Assembly: GCA_011799875.1 (NCBI GenBank)
Contig: CM022297.1
Coordinates: 514,975,257 to 515,039,256, forward strand
Direction of reading: 5' to 3'
Length of the DNA stretch: 64,000 nt
DNA from: Thinopyrum elongatum
Lineage: Eukaryota > Streptophyta > Magnoliopsida > Poales > Poaceae
Shown here: piece by piece, positions 20,542 through 33,122 of the stretch
How the letters are laid out: every line of letters begins with the position of its first letter
Position numbering within the stretch: position 1 is the first letter of the stretch
Notes under the pieces: model-generated
The model's input: the letters and a program-made list of their open reading frames with translations, nothing else
The model's database searches: none
Told to the model about the DNA's origin: nothing
Made by a program: the position numbers and the translations under genes

Positions 20542-20554
20542 TCCTGCAGTAGTG
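20542..20554 (-). mobile_element. CACTA terminal inverted repeat (one end)
   Basis: TCCTGCAGTAGTG on the plus strand is CACTACTGCAGGA inward from the end. The next three bases (TAA) would be one copy of the 3-bp target duplication. The opposite terminus is not visible in the window. Confidence 0.65.
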
Positions 20555-20861
20555 TAATACAACTTATAGGAGTGCATAGTGTTTGGTAACTACACATTGA
20601 GCGGCTTCACCTTTTGGAGTCAGAACGTGTTGAGATCCATGTTAGCTAAAAAAGTTTCGGACCGGTTAAAGCCATTCCACACCTAAAACGGATACATACG
20701 GTGAACTCCATCAGTACCCAGTTCAAAAAAAAAAACTCCATCAGTACAAAAAAAAGTGAGCAATAACCTTCTGCCTCCAGAAAATGATGGCACCATAAAA
20801 AAATATGAATCATGCTGCTGAAAAGAGTTACAGACCAGGTAAAGTAAGTGACAATCTTATA
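20555..20861. other. Unassigned spacer
   Basis: No gene. It contains 'AACTCCATCAGTAC' twice around an A-run (about 20703 and 20733), a small local duplication. It may be remnant host sequence between the CACTA end and the Helitron-like element. Confidence 0.4.
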
Positions 20862-22509
20862 TCTTATATTTACTAATTAGAGGCACCATACGAGGCTCCA
20901 CGTTAATCCTAGAGAAACAACAACAATAACCGTTTGATTGTTTAATATACGACTAGGATTAAAACAAATCTAGACGTTTTACGTGACAGTCCTATGAGGT
21001 TACGCTACATAACGTGTACATGCACAAGTCAAAAGAAAAAAAGAAACGTGTCCTACACACGTTACGGCCAGCCACCATGGAAAATTAATAAAAAAATACC
21101 CCCATATTAACACGTTTTCATGAATACAACGAATTGTCCTGATGCCTTAATTTTTTTAATGTGCCTGATGTACTACCTAGCAAGGAGACTTACTAGCGAT
21201 CTATACATATGGAATATGCATGCGTATGTGTACAAGATTCGGTCATAATACAGGATGCATGCGTACAAGTGATACTTGATACATAAGATTTTTTTTTTCT
21301 CCCGCAAAACAATAGAGTTAATTCCTTGCAAAAAAATAGAGTTAAATCATACTACCCCGCAATTTTTTTAATATGGACCATAAAAAATAGTTTTGGATAC
21401 ACCCTCAAGGAAAAAACTACTTTCTGTTGTCTCCCTTGATCGCCCACTTATTATCATCTGGATGCGGTGATGTTCCGTAAAAGTCTGTGATTGCAGCCAA
21501 AAAGCGAAAAAAATATAAACATTGAAGTTATGCATAATTCTTTAACCTACTTCATCTGTATTAGCTTCACGATATACGCCACAAAAAAACTTCATGGTAT
21601 ATATTTCCCCAATTCATTAGTTATAACCTCTAAGATCCATCATTTAAGGTAGAACACAATTTGAGACAAGCGATGCAAAATATGGAAAATAAAAATTTTA
21701 AGTACGCAATTTAAACATTCGATATTTTCTAACTTTAATTATGACTTACATAAAGAAAAAAAATATTTCCTAGCGTCGATAATGACCTAAAGAAACCCTG
21801 TTGTATTCTTAACCCGTACTGCATTAGAATATTTTAAATTGTTATTTCTCAGTGACTGAAAAAATGCTATTTCTAAGTCTACCAAGTTGCAGCTTAAAAA
21901 AGAGAGTAAACGATAGTGAGCAATTTTAGGTATGCAAATGTCTAACATCCATTTGCACGTCTCAAAGACTAATATATTAAACACCAAGTTTAGGTATGCA
22001 AATGTCTAACATCAATTTTATGTATGCAAATGTCTAACATCCATTTGCACGTCTCAAATGAGTAATATATTTTTAATTACTGCTCAACAAAAACCAATTC
22101 CAATTATCTCAAATTGATAAAGGTAACTGAGACAAATTTATAGTTGCAAAAAATGTGTCATTTCGCCAAAATATTAATCATTTTTTATCTTTCTATTTTT
22201 CAATCATGTAACATTTTTGCCAACAATTTTTCCAACTAAGATTGTTTTTTATATTTTTTGAATTACTACCATGACTTAGACATTAATTTCCCATTTTGAA
22301 CTGGATATACATCTAATTTATACATTGCAACTAATTATGGTTGTGCATTGATCGAAAGGCTAAACAATGTGACCGTGATTTTGAAAAGTACACTTATAAT
22401 TTGAAATAATGAATGATATTCGATGTTTATGGTTTTTCCAAAGTATATTAAACACCAAGTTTCTTGACTCAAGTCGCTAGCCCGTGCAGCTGCACGGGTT
22501 GATGGCTAG
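20862..22509 (+). mobile_element. Non-autonomous Helitron-like element (~1.65 kb)
   Basis: The 3' end is well formed: an 18-bp perfect palindrome CCCGTGCAGCTGCACGGG (22481-22498), then CTAG at 22506-22509 followed by T. A candidate 5' end is A/TCTTATATTTACTAATTAG at 20861/20862, with the host A and T flanking as expected for Helitrons. The body is AT-rich with no RepHel coding frame. It contains a local duplication of 'TAGGTATGCAAATGTCTAACAT' at about 21930, 21993 and 22020. The 5' end is less certain than the 3' end. Confidence 0.55.
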
Positions 22510-24010
22510 TAACATATAGTAATAAATGGAAAAGTAGTGGCTACACCTAAGTACATTGCACCCCCATGATGAACAGTAAAACTAAAACAAATAGCAAAAA
22601 AATTGAAAAAAGTTAAACCATAGAGTAACTAGTGCGTTAACTAAATATGCGGGCTACATAAACTTAAATTTTAAATTATCTCAAGGTTATGTGTAACAAT
22701 ATAGTAACTCAATTATTACTTTTAGGAGCATTGTATTGAGGTGACAGTATCTATAAATGTACACATTCTGTTCATGCTGTAGGGAAAAACTAATAACAAA
22801 TTTTCCTGTTTAGGATACAACAGAGATAGTAAAAGCAAGCATGTACGTGAACTTTGAGCTACCAAGCAATCCACACATTTTGCTAAATGAGAGACATATG
22901 TTGCTTTCGTCAATTTTGATCCAACTTGAGGTGGTATCTAGACTCTAGTACCTGTCTATCTATGCTGAGTGTAGTGCAATAATTTTAGAAAAACAAATAT
23001 TTCCAACCGCTTTAAGCAATTTCATTCTATCCAGTGATATAAAAAATATCATTTTTATTTAGTCATAATACTACTCCTCCTTTAATGTATGTTCATATTG
23101 AGCGCATTGGCCATAATTTTTAAGAAATGACATTCTATCTAGTGATATCAAGAACCTCATTTATACAGAAGACATAATATTGTTTCTCCTCTAATATGAT
23201 CAGGCGTTGTGGAATTTTGGCCTCCATAGGTTCAAGTCTAATTGCAATGATGTAATAAATTTTGTTATTCAGAAGCAAAAGGCAATGCAATAAGGTATTC
23301 ACTTGCAACTTGCTAGAGCAGATAATATTTATATAATATGATCATGAATACCTAGGAAATCAGGTAGAGATTGTGTTGGCCAGCTTCTATTTAGTTCCCC
23401 ATCTCTTTCATCGAACTGTTCTCTCCCATCTCATTTACAAGGACACAATTGCCAGTTGCCAGTTGCTCCATCCTCTTAGCTTAGAATACAACAAAAAGTA
23501 TGCCATTTGCTTGTAACCTCTTGACCTTCTCATCCGGGGATCCAAATTGCAACCATAGATTAGTGCATATCTAGAAAATCGAACCGTTTGGGAACCTAAC
23601 ATGATTATTTAATCCGCAACATGATTAGACCGGACATAGTCACACAAAATGGGTACCTACAAAAGGGGAGGCAAGGAGGTCGCCGGAACCGTTATTGACG
23701 CCATCGATACACAAAAGCGCTCCAGGCTAGTGATAGGAGGTAATCAAACCAAGGTGTAGCGGATCAAGGCGCTCGTTCGCAGCAACCAAAATCGTACACC
23801 TCAGCTTCAATTATAGATCCATTTGGATAATATGGATCACAATTTGTCCCGTGTGCTCTTAAACTATTGAACAATTAAACAATTTAAGCTGCGCCCAAGG
23901 AGCAGCTATACTTACCAAAGAATTGGGGTATTGCAATCTGCCCCCGATCTGGTTCCCTAAGGCTGTTTGCGTGTGTGTGTTCACTGGGGCTAAAGAACGC
24001 CAGACTTTTA
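22510..24010. other. Unassigned AT-rich stretch
   Basis: No long frame or transposon terminus recognised. A GC-richer part at about 23650-23830 reads like former exon or untranslated sequence but has no identifiable product. Confidence 0.35.
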
Positions 24011-24011
24011 A

Positions 24012-24165
24012 GCATGGCGAATCAAACATTTGTTATGGTAAATTATGTTATCACTAGGGTGGCAATTTCCTTTAGCAATCATGGCCATCCGGGCGACAAC
24101 ATAATTTGCCATCTTGGGCGTTCAGTTTGCCATGCTCAAAAATCTAATGTTTGATTTGTAGTGAA
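24012..24165. repeat. Imperfect inverted repeat, MITE-like
   Basis: 'AGCATGGCGAATCAAACATT' on the left and 'TTGCCATGCTC..AATGTTTGATT' on the right are related by inversion, with further pairing of 'TAAATTATGTTATC' against 'GACAACATAATTTGCC'. No clear target duplication was found. Confidence 0.35.
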
Positions 24166-24524
24166 AACCTTAATTAATTGTTTAATCAGATCTCTTCGTT
24201 TTTTATCTCCTCCTTTATTTTTTTACTGTAAAAGTTGTTCTAATGACAATGTTGGATAACTTAGAGAGGATGACATTGGTGGTAATCCTTCGGTAACGTA
24301 TATCTAATGGTTGTGTTTTTTCTGATATAAAATATTAAAGGTCAGATGCTTCTAATTTTTGTGACATTTTCTTTACTACTTCTCTATTTTCTAATTAGCG
24401 TACAATATTAATGGAGTATATAATAGATTCCATTGACCTACCCATTAGGAAAACTATATATCAATTGTGTATTATTTTTGGAGATCACACACGAGAACTG
24501 CGTGTTAGGATCCTTTTTGGATTG

Positions 24525-24575
24525 AAGGAATTTCATAGGCTTTCAATCCATAGGAATTTTCCTATGAAATTCCTT
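24525..24575. repeat. Short perfect inverted repeat
   Basis: AAGGAATTTCATAGG (24525-24539) and CCTATGAAATTCCTT (24561-24575) are exact reverse complements around a 21-bp spacer. Further 'CCATAGGAATCC' variants follow to 24650. It could be part of a MITE. Confidence 0.7.
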
Positions 24576-25571
24576 TGGGTAAATGGAATGGGTTCACCAA
24601 ATTCCATAGGAATCCATTCCTATACCCTCCATTCTATAGGAATCCTATATACTTAAGAAGTTCACCCCCACTACTTGATATATCTTAACATGCAGCATAG
24701 CCACGTCATCATCCAATCAACTACTAGATTTTAACTTCGATGTGCCCTCATATGCCATCATCTGCAAGTAACATCTATGTGTTTCAATCTATTTTTGCTA
24801 GAGATCTTGATGTATACAAAGAAAAAAGGGGCACTGAAGTCACTGAAACCCCTGGCAAGAAAAAAATAGTTGCTGAAATTTTGCAATGATGTCTGTTTCT
24901 TCATGCTTCCGGTGGAAAGATAATAAAAATCACGTGCTACCTGGTAAATCAACCAATTTTGAAGTGGCATGATACTTAGTGTTGTCTAATTCTGAGCCAT
25001 TTTCTAATTTTCCTTTTCTTCCTCAAGATTACATCCCACACATGCAACAGTGTGAAGGTATATAGAAGTTCATATTTCTAAGGCAAGTCATATACATGTT
25101 TTACCGGTAATCATCATGGCTCGCTTCGTTTCTTTGTTGGAATTCCAAAATAATTCCTCTATGCAAGTGTTCCATGTTGATTTAAGTAAAGAGGATATAC
25201 AATGGATGCATAAAATTGATTATTCTTGAGTTTCATCATTCGCATGGTCGAGGGCCGATCTCTGAAACTCACAATAATGTTCCAAAAATTATGTATTTAT
25301 TTTCTGAGAACTGAAAATATGATAATTATGGCCTCTTGAGACAAAGATTCATGTTTCTTGACATCCGTGTGCTACTTTTGCTCATTTTATTTGCTTAGTC
25401 ACACTCAAGACTTCCCTGGTGTCGTAATCTCACTTAAATTTCACAATATATAGGTTGTGTGATTCACAAGATGACAAATAAAAGACGTATGTGGGTTATG
25501 ATTCTTCTGCAAACTAATTTTCCGTCTATTGGTAGTTGATTTGCTTAATTTGTATTTTGATGCTCATGCAG

Positions 25572-25741
25572 TACTGTCGCCATCCGACGAAGGCGCACTG
25601 CATGATGTGTCAAGCAGTAGTAACAGCCCGGTTGAAGCATCAGCTTGGTCAGGAGAAGGAGCACTATTATGGCAACGGATTTCACGACATCTACAATGCA
25701 GTCAGCTACAGCAGAAAAGATACTAGCGTAACAACTATTTA
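25572..25741 (+). CDS. Exon-like fragment of unknown gene
   Basis: GC-richer 170-bp island in AT-rich surroundings. It follows a good splice acceptor (TTTGATGCTCATGCAG) and is followed by AG/GTACAT, a plausible donor. One frame is open and includes YCRHPTKAHCMMCQ, a Cys/His cluster, then a charged stretch, and ends with TAG at the donor. No family is recognised. A Helitron-type end downstream (28816) raises the possibility of a gene fragment captured by a Helitron. Confidence 0.35.
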
Positions 25742-26014
25742 GGTACATCGCAGATCCCAGATCAATTAAGGACTACAAACATGCTATCGATTGTCTAATT
25801 TTCCCTGATGCACTGTGTTTGCGCAGAACATAAAATTTTATTAAGCATGTTACCAAACCATTCATGAAGACAATAATACCAGTTGATGCAAATTCTATTC
25901 TTTCACTACCTTTTGGGTTCACATTTGCACATATATTACTATCGTGCATTGCTGAAGATGTCCGATGAATTTACTTTGTAAAAGTGTAGAAGTTCTTTGA
26001 TGAATGATTTTTTT

Positions 26015-28380
26015 GGAAAAGGAGGCTTGCCCCCAGCCTCTGCATCTGAACGATGCATGCAGCCATATTATTAAAAGTCTCAAAGTAACACAAGGTCTTA
26101 AAAATATTACAGCTCGCAAACGGAGCAAAGAAACAAATAAAAAAGCTCAATGCCACGACCGGTATGAATAAAAGGACAAGCTCCCGAGAGTCCTATCCTG
26201 TTATGCGACCGCCATCCAAACCGGTTGAATATAGCCCGTGCTACCATCTCCCATTGGTTGCACCCAGTAACCAAAGGCTCCGTGGAGTCCATAGGAGTGA
26301 GTAAGGACCACGTATGGATCCGTGCCATAGCTCTGAAGATGACCTGCAAGAAGGTTAAAATTTGTTGTGTGTTAAAAATCATATCATTCCTGCAGTTCCA
26401 TATAGCCCACATAAGCGCACATATTCCAATCCGAATACGAGACGCAGTAGTATGTTCAACCCCAGCTAACCACATCCCAAATAACGATTCAATGCTAACT
26501 GAAGGAATGATGTTGAAGGCTATATGAATCATTCGCCAAAGTAATTTCGCGAGGGGGCAATCTATGAAGAGATGTTGTATTGTTTCATCATGATCACAAA
26601 AACAACATCGTGTACTGCCAACCCACTGTCGCTTTAGCAAATTGTCTTTGGTGAGGATCACTTGCTTGTGGACAAACCACATAAATATTTTAATACGCAA
26701 GGGAACCTTAACCTTCCAGATATGTATCGATCTCGGGATTGGTCCAGAATTAATTAGATCCATATAAAAAGATTTTACCGTAAACACTCTGTTTCTAGCC
26801 AACTTCCAGTGCAAAGAGTCAGGTTCGTCGGATAATTGAACATCCATCAATCTCCGTACCAAGTGCATCCAGGAATTCCAACAATCCCCAACTAAAGATC
26901 GCCTAAACTGAATATTCAAGGGTACCAATTGTAATATTGTGCCTACGTAATCCTCCTTACGTTGCACAATATTATAAAGGCTTGGATATTGTATGGCTAG
27001 TGGCATCTCCCCTAACCACGTATCCTCCCAAAATCTTGTTGTCATCCCATTGCCAACAAGGAATTTGATCCTACGAAAGAACAAATCTTTCGTTCTCATA
27101 AGCCCCTTCCAGAATGGCGAATCAGTCGGCCTCGTGGTGACTTGGGCAAGAGTTTTCGATTGCAGATATTTGTTGTGTAAAATCTGTGCCCACATACCGT
27201 CCGTCTCTAATGATAACCTATAGAGCCATTTACTCATAAGGCATTTATTCTTAATTTCCAGGTTTTCAATGCCGAGACCTCCCTGATCCTTGGGTCGGCA
27301 TATTATATCCCGACGTGCTAGGCGATATTTCTTCTTAGCCTCATCCGACTGCCAGAAAAATCGAGATCAAAAAAAGTCTAGTCTCTTCCGTACCCCCTTG
27401 GGTACCTCAAAGAAGGATAACAAGAACATCGGCATACTAGTAAGTACTGAGTTAATAAGCACTAGCCAATCTCCATACGACATTAGCTTGCCCTTCCAAC
27501 AGCTAAGCTTTTTTTCAATTCGATCTTCGATGCATTTCCATTCTTTATTAAAAAGCTTGCGATGATGAATCGGTATGCCCAAATAACTGAATGGCAAAGA
27601 ACCTAATTCACACCCGAACAATTGTCTATATGTGTCTTGCTCCGCTTTGGCCCTACCAAAGCAGAACAATTCGCTCGAACAAGTCCATCAACTAGGCTGT
27701 TCTCCTTGGCCCTGCCGATAAGAACTGTCAACATATCCGCCACTATATTAAATAAGAGAGGAGACATCGAATCCCCCTGTCTCAAGCTTTTATGAGTCTG
27801 AAAATAGTGCCCGATATCATTGTTAACCTTAATTCCGACACTACCTTTTTGAATTAGAGAACCCACTTGGTTCCGCCATGCCTCATTAAAACCTTTCATG
27901 CGCATTGCCTGCTGAAGAAAAGGCCACTTAACTTTATCATATGCCTTCTCGAAATCCACTTTCAAGATAACACCATCTAGTTTCTTCGAATGAATTTCAT
28001 GTAGCGTTTCATGAAGGACGACAACCCCTTCTAGGATGTGTCTCCCAGGCATGAAGGCCGTCTGACTTCGTTGCACCACCGAATGGGCGATCCGTGTCAG
28101 TCTATCAGTACCCACTTTCGTGAATATTTTGAAACTCACGTTGAGAAGACAAATTGGCCTGAACTGCTCGATACGAAATTCTTCTTCTTTCTTTGGCAAT
28201 AACGTAATCATACCAAAGTTAAGATGAAAGAGTTCTAGGTGCCCATTAAAAAAATTGTGAAACATAGGCATAAGATCGTCCTTAATAATATGCCAACATT
28301 TATTATAGAATTCTGCAGGGAACCCATCTGCTCCCGATGCTTCTTTGATGGATGATAATGTATGGAAATAGTTATACATA
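26015..28380 (-). pseudogene. 5'-truncated L1-like LINE ORF2
   Basis: Minus-strand LINE remnant. 28379-27603 encodes the RT fingers/palm (RPICLLNVSFKIF, QTAFMPGRHILEG, LKVDFEKAYDKV, LRQGDSMSPLLFN). The segment that should carry the catalytic YADD/FADD box is missing, and the frame shifts. 27669-27367 resumes with SYLGIPIH and the RT thumb. 27237-26107 is an open 376-residue C-terminal part with zf-RVT features (WKVKVPLRIKIFMWFV, then CCFCDHDETIQHLFIDCP). The T-run at 26008-26014 is the A-tail of the 3' end. The 5' side stops within the RT domain at about 28380, the usual 5' truncation. No obvious target duplication. Confidence 0.88.
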
Positions 28381-28787
28381 CGAAGAAATTTAATATTTTA
28401 GAGCAAAATATCTACTGTTGGCATTTCCAATAACATTTGTTTACCTCCTGTTGTTGGATGGATCAAAGTAAATGTACATGTAAGTTCTGATGGAGACTTT
28501 GCACAATCAAGACTCGAGTTATAGCTAGGTGACATGTTTTAGTTGAAGCTTGAAAGTTTGTTCCGCAGGTAAATGACCATATAATCCTCTAATTTGATTG
28601 TTCGTCTATCCTCCATTCTTTGAATGATATAAGGTAGGAGGATCGATCTTGCCTAAGTGCATATGTACCACCACATCCATATCATTCTGAAGTATGGCTG
28701 TCAACAGAGAATCATTTATTCATTATTATGATGGTCCTTTGAACAGAGTTGTTTTAGTGGAGTAAAATATCTATTTAGGCAATAGTT

Positions 28788-28816
28788 TCCGCAGCAACGC
28801 GCGGGGAATCATCTAG
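28788..28816 (+). mobile_element. Helitron-type 3' terminus
   Basis: Hairpin-forming CCGCAGCAACGCGCGG (28789-28804) followed by CTAG at 28813-28816 and T. It resembles the terminus at 3032-3060. The element would extend left and would include the LINE insertion and the exon-like fragment at 25572. Its 5' end was not identified. Confidence 0.45.
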
Positions 28817-29439
28817 TTTAAATATGATCTCAACCCTCAATTTTTTTCCTTTGCCGAGTCCAATACACTTGCACTCTATGTCTCTCCTCATTCCTCAAAA
28901 ATTCATGTCTTTCATTTCTTGTGCACCATCCATAGACACATCTTATAAAATGCATGTGTTTTGATATCCTGTATGAATTCATAGGACATGGCATATTGAT
29001 ATCTACCACGCACTTCTATTGTTGTAAACCTTGTCCGGCCTCCAAGCGTAGAGCATTATGGGACAACAAAATTTTTCTTTTAAGTGGATGACATAAGCTT
29101 TATCAATCTGTGAGAGGTGTAGGATGAGTATATACTGTATTCTCCTCTCAAGCAACCCTGCAATAGGATATGTTTAGTTTCTTGTGTCACCCACACACCT
29201 AATACAATTGTCAATTGTATATGTGCACCAGTTTGGCGAAGAGATTGATAAATTGGATGATATATAGATAATTTGGGTGGTGCGAATATTTTTGTATTTC
29301 TGAAATAATAGAAATAGCAAGATAAAAATATGGAAACATGACTTAAACGAGGTTTGCAATGGTTGGAAACAAGGGTTAGGGTGCATACATAGGTTCACTA
29401 GTGTCAACTCTCAACATGATATCTTCATTAAAAAGCATG
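28817..29439. other. Unassigned AT-rich spacer
   Basis: Nothing recognisable: no long frame, no terminus. Confidence 0.4.
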
Positions 29440-30361
29440 ATGTAACGCCACAAATTTCATTTTTATTGGATCAATTACTGATGAGATATCATAGGTGCGG
29501 AAGCGCAAACCACCTCAAAATTATCATTAAAATCAGAATCCATCGTATCACCGAAATGTCACCTCGGGCATCCCTAGAAATTATATTACAACAACACCAT
29601 ACGAACTTTACCATTCTAATCTTTGTCTAATGGGTCACGCCAATGTAACCTCGGGTGTCGCCAAGGGTATGATAGATATACGTCATGTAATCTCATTAGC
29701 TCCGAAAGTTCAAGAATATAACATGAACAGGATCCGATCCATGAAGGTACTCATCACGAGAGTTACATCATACAATTCAAATAATCATCAATGCCCTAGA
29801 TCAAAATCATTGCGGAAATTCGTAAGATAAGGAAAAGAGGTACATGACACATAACTACTACCACGAACATTGGGCCTCATGAAATGCTCCCGGATCGCCA
29901 TGAGAGTAGCAAGGGCTGATGTTGAGGTTGAAGATGAAGATTCCCCCTTGAACAGGGAGTGGCGGTGGGGTGATTTTCCCCCAGAAATCAGGGTTCAATT
30001 TTGAGGAATTTATAAGCCATCGGGGCACCAAAAGTTACTAGGGGAGTCCTAGTGTGCCTAAGCGCCTCCCTAGGCCCAGGGGCCCCTACACGGAGGGCCT
30101 AGATCATGTCGGCCTCTCCAGGTGCGGGGTCGACGGCCCCCTCATCCTCTGGTTGAATGAATCTTCTCGCATATTTCTGGATTTTTGGGTGCTTTTTGTA
30201 TGGTATTTTCCTAAAATTACGAAACATCAACAAATAGAAACTGGCCCCAGGTAATGAATTAATAGCTTAGTCCCTCAAAAATCTTAAAAACAATGCATAG
30301 TTAAAGGATATTAGGCATGAAGCATACAAAAAAATAGGATACATTGGAGACCTATCACATC
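29440..30361 (-). mobile_element. Gypsy-type LTR fragment, minus strand
   Basis: The right edge 'GGATACATTGGAGACCTATCA' (30341-30361) is a worn form of the 'ACGTTGGAGACGTATCA' LTR start seen at 57606 and 62371, so the LTR runs leftwards on the minus strand. The interior at 29880-30100 has the usual GC-rich LTR promoter and leader character. The left part near 29440 may belong to another LTR. No intact 3' end. Confidence 0.5.
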
Positions 30362-32343
30362 TCAGTTCTATGCTTTTTTTAGTCATGCGTTTATAAATTT
30401 CCGCAATCCAAAGAAGCCCCAATATGCACAAACCAATTAGCTGTGTTTGGGATATATTTGAAAAATATGGCTAGGTTGATGAACTTATAAACCCTTGTGG
30501 ATTTAACAAGTTTAGCCAAACTTCATTAGAAAATTCAAGAATTCCAGAGAGAAAATTCTAGTAAACACACTTAACTAGGCCGGATCATTACCTGGGCCTG
30601 GCTTTGCAAAACCCAGTATGAAATGTCAAGCCTGGACCTGGACCCAGGCCAACGACCTCGAAAAAATCATTTCCCATATTAAAATTATTGGATAAATCAA
30701 TTTTGGGACTAAATAATGATATTTTATACCTATTTTTCTTGAAAAATATGAACAATCACATTTTCTGGCCTTTCTTGGCTTCGGGGAGGGGGTTGCATTG
30801 AGGCTCGAGACTAGCCTAGATGTTGGGCTTTTTGGCTTTGTTCATCGTGTCAGGGCCCATGCTTAGGTATACCGATAATCATAGTTAGCAGATTTATTGG
30901 TCCTCATATTTTGTTTTCCATTCTGGTAACAATAAACCTTTGAATAGGTACAATAATAACAAATTACAACTATATTTTGCTAGATGGTTGTGGTTAGGTT
31001 TAGCTCACCATGAAGCACAAACTTGGTTCATTGACACTTAATGCAATCAATTGTGCAAGTTAAGAGTATCTTGTGTATCCAAAATATTTGTGCATAACCT
31101 GTATGGACAAACCACAAACAATGATTTTCGTTAGAAAGTATTTATTTTGAGTTTCATTCACACAACCACGCAACCATTGCGCTGATACACCTTCGTTGCC
31201 CAATGTGGAGGGCATAATACTCCTGACGTAAAAATGTTCGTCATCATTTGAGCACTTAGACCGAAGTGATGGACTGTTATTCTACTACTTCCTTTTGAGT
31301 CTTTCCTCTAGTATTCCCATCGGGCCTTTCTCCCCCTCGCTATCGGCGACCATGGTGATAGATCTTTGGTGTGATGGAGGTTTGGATCCTGGGTTTAGTT
31401 GTCAGTGGGTGTTTTCTTTGGTGACTAAAGCGGCGGTCCGATCTGATCGAGTCTTGGTGCATCTAATGCAAAGGCGAAGGGAATGATGATGCCTGACGGC
31501 GGAAGCTTTGACTGTGTCCCTGGGCCGACTACATGGAGAAGCTTAGGCCTGTTCTGCTTCGACCCAATTCTTCCTCTTCTTTTTGCTGGAACAAATCACA
31601 ACCGACAGGTGTGTTGCATGAGGTTGTTACTCCTATTCTTCCTCGATATATGCTTGCCATGATGGTTGTGGGAAGAGAGATTGAGTATATTGAGATGTAC
31701 AAGCCGTTTTGGCGTGACACTGGCCAGAGGCCTTTCTACTGCTTATATTGTTTTGAGGTCACCAAGGTGGTGGATAAATAGGAGAGGGGAAGAACATAGT
31801 AAAATATTGGTAGTCGGGTTTAAGCTCATTAGCAGAGAAATTCATGTTGGAGCGACGGTGCTACCAGTACTCATTGATCTCTCCTTTTTTAGCTGAAGGG
31901 AGGCACCTCCCAGTTTGCGTGCCTAATGGAAGGCAGACCTAGCTTATGTTTGGCGCCTATCATATACATGTCCTACGGCCATGGAGACATTGTTGACCCA
32001 AGTGGTTTATCCCCGATGATGGCGAGATTCAATCTGAGTGAAGGATCCCAAGAACCCGATCAGGTTTTCTTCTTTCAGTTGGGGGTCCTCCTTGTATAAT
32101 TCTTGGACTTTGTTGTAACTTTATGTTTTTGTTAGGTCCTAATGTAAAACATATTTGATGTTTACTAATTAAAGGATTGTTCCTTTGGAGCCATATCACC
32201 ATTCAAAGACAAATCGACCATAGCCGGGAGGGGGAGGGAGGTGGAGGCGGCAACATATGTAAAAAAAATATGAAAGAAACCTAGCCACCACAAAGCCCTC
32301 GCTCTCGCCGGTTGATTATGCCAGTCTCTGTTGATCCTAACGC
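30362..32343. other. Unassigned region upstream of the ALP1-like gene
   Basis: Mixed AT-rich spacer. 31290-31800 is less AT-rich and looks like old transposon or gene-fragment sequence, but no open frame there encodes a recognisable protein. The right end merges into the gene's distal promoter. Confidence 0.4.
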
Positions 32344-32583
32344 TACTTTTTGCACCGGCGAGCAAGGGAGATCATGGATCTTCATGCTTGTGGGAAGTCT
32401 TGGTCTAGTTTGTTAGTTTTTGGTGCTCTTATGCCATTCCTCAGGGGAGGGGGGAGGCGACAACACGGTGAAATAGGTACTTTTGGCTCAGTTCCAGGAT
32501 ATGGATATGGATCTCCCGCCGTCACCAACGTTCGAACCGGCCGTAGCCCGCCGTCCGCGTCCACCTACCCTAGGCCTCGCCGC

Positions 32584-32591
32584 TTTAAATA
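32584..32591 (+). promoter_or_regulatory. TATA box of the ALP1-like gene
   Basis: TTTAAATA in GC-rich context, about 190 bp before the first in-frame ATG (32784). A pyrimidine-rich leader with a (CT)n run at 32686-32704 follows, which is typical of cereal 5' untranslated regions. Confidence 0.55.
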
Positions 32592-32783
32592 CCGCCCCCT
32601 CTCCTCCGATCCTCTCTCGTCCCAGCCGCCAACCCCCCTACATCGATCCCCATTACCATTCGCCTCCATCTCCTTCCTCTCCCTCCCTCTCTCTCTCTCT
32701 CTCCGATCTCTGCTACACAGACCTAAAGAAGAGTAGCTAGATCCATTGATCCTCTTCCACCGTATCCACAACTCCACATACTC

Positions 32784-33101
32784 TTGTTAGGCGGCATACC
32801 CAGCCACATGGACGACTGGTCATGGCCGGACGACCTTCCCGACACCTGCACTGGCTACGAGGGCTCCGCCGCCCACAACATGGCTGACGTTGACGACCTG
32901 GTGAGGGGTTATCTTCAACCGGACGCTGCGTCGTCTGAGTCCGTGCCGATTCCGGTTCAGGCGGGTAAGGAGAGGGCGGAGGCTGCGTCGTCGGTGCCCC
33001 TTCCGGTGGAGGTGGGCAATGGGATGGTGGAGGCTGCATGGTATGAATCTGTGTATGTTCCGGTGGAGGCGGGTAATGGGATGGTGAATGATGCTGCGTG
33101 A
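32784..33101 (+). CDS. N-terminal segment of the ALP1-like gene, ends at premature TGA
   Basis: 105 codons in the same frame as the larger reading frame at 33123-34412, starting at 32784 or at the more typical MDDWSWPDD start at 32808. The second half is a tandem repeat of ~51-60 bp encoding variants of SVPLPVEVGNGMVEAAWYE. In the third unit the Trp codon TGG has become TGA (33099-33101), which is the only interruption between 32784 and 34412. The product would be an acidic N-terminal tail without the transposase-like domain. Either a true nonsense mutation, a sequencing error, or a translated upstream frame. Confidence 0.6.
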   Translation: MLGGIPSHMDDWSWPDDLPDTCTGYEGSAAHNMADVDDLVRGYLQPDAASSESVPIPVQAGKERAEAASSVPLPVEVGNGMVEAAWYESVYVPVEAGNGMVNDAA

Positions 33102-33122
33102 TATGAGTCGGCGCCTGCTCCG

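Larger units (their letters stand above)
10012..20554. mobile_element. CACTA-derived region (one terminus, internal rearrangement)
   Basis: The region ends at 20554 with GCAGTAGTG, i.e. CACTACTGCAGGA read on the minus strand, a CACTA-superfamily terminal motif. Subterminal-type repeats built on 'TCGCACAC..GGTT' and 'CGTGTGCGATG' occur both near this end (20080-20450) and in the palindrome (10380-10650 and its mirror). A diverged copy of a palindrome block is at 14243-14445. No transposase and no left CACTA terminus are visible. That end may lie in the gap or be lost, so the unity of the whole interval is inferred. Confidence 0.5.

Noticed and set aside
32350..32736. 128-aa plus-strand frame upstream of the ALP1-like gene
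   Set aside because: It covers the TATA box and the CT-rich leader, has low-complexity Pro/Ser/Leu content and no family resemblance.
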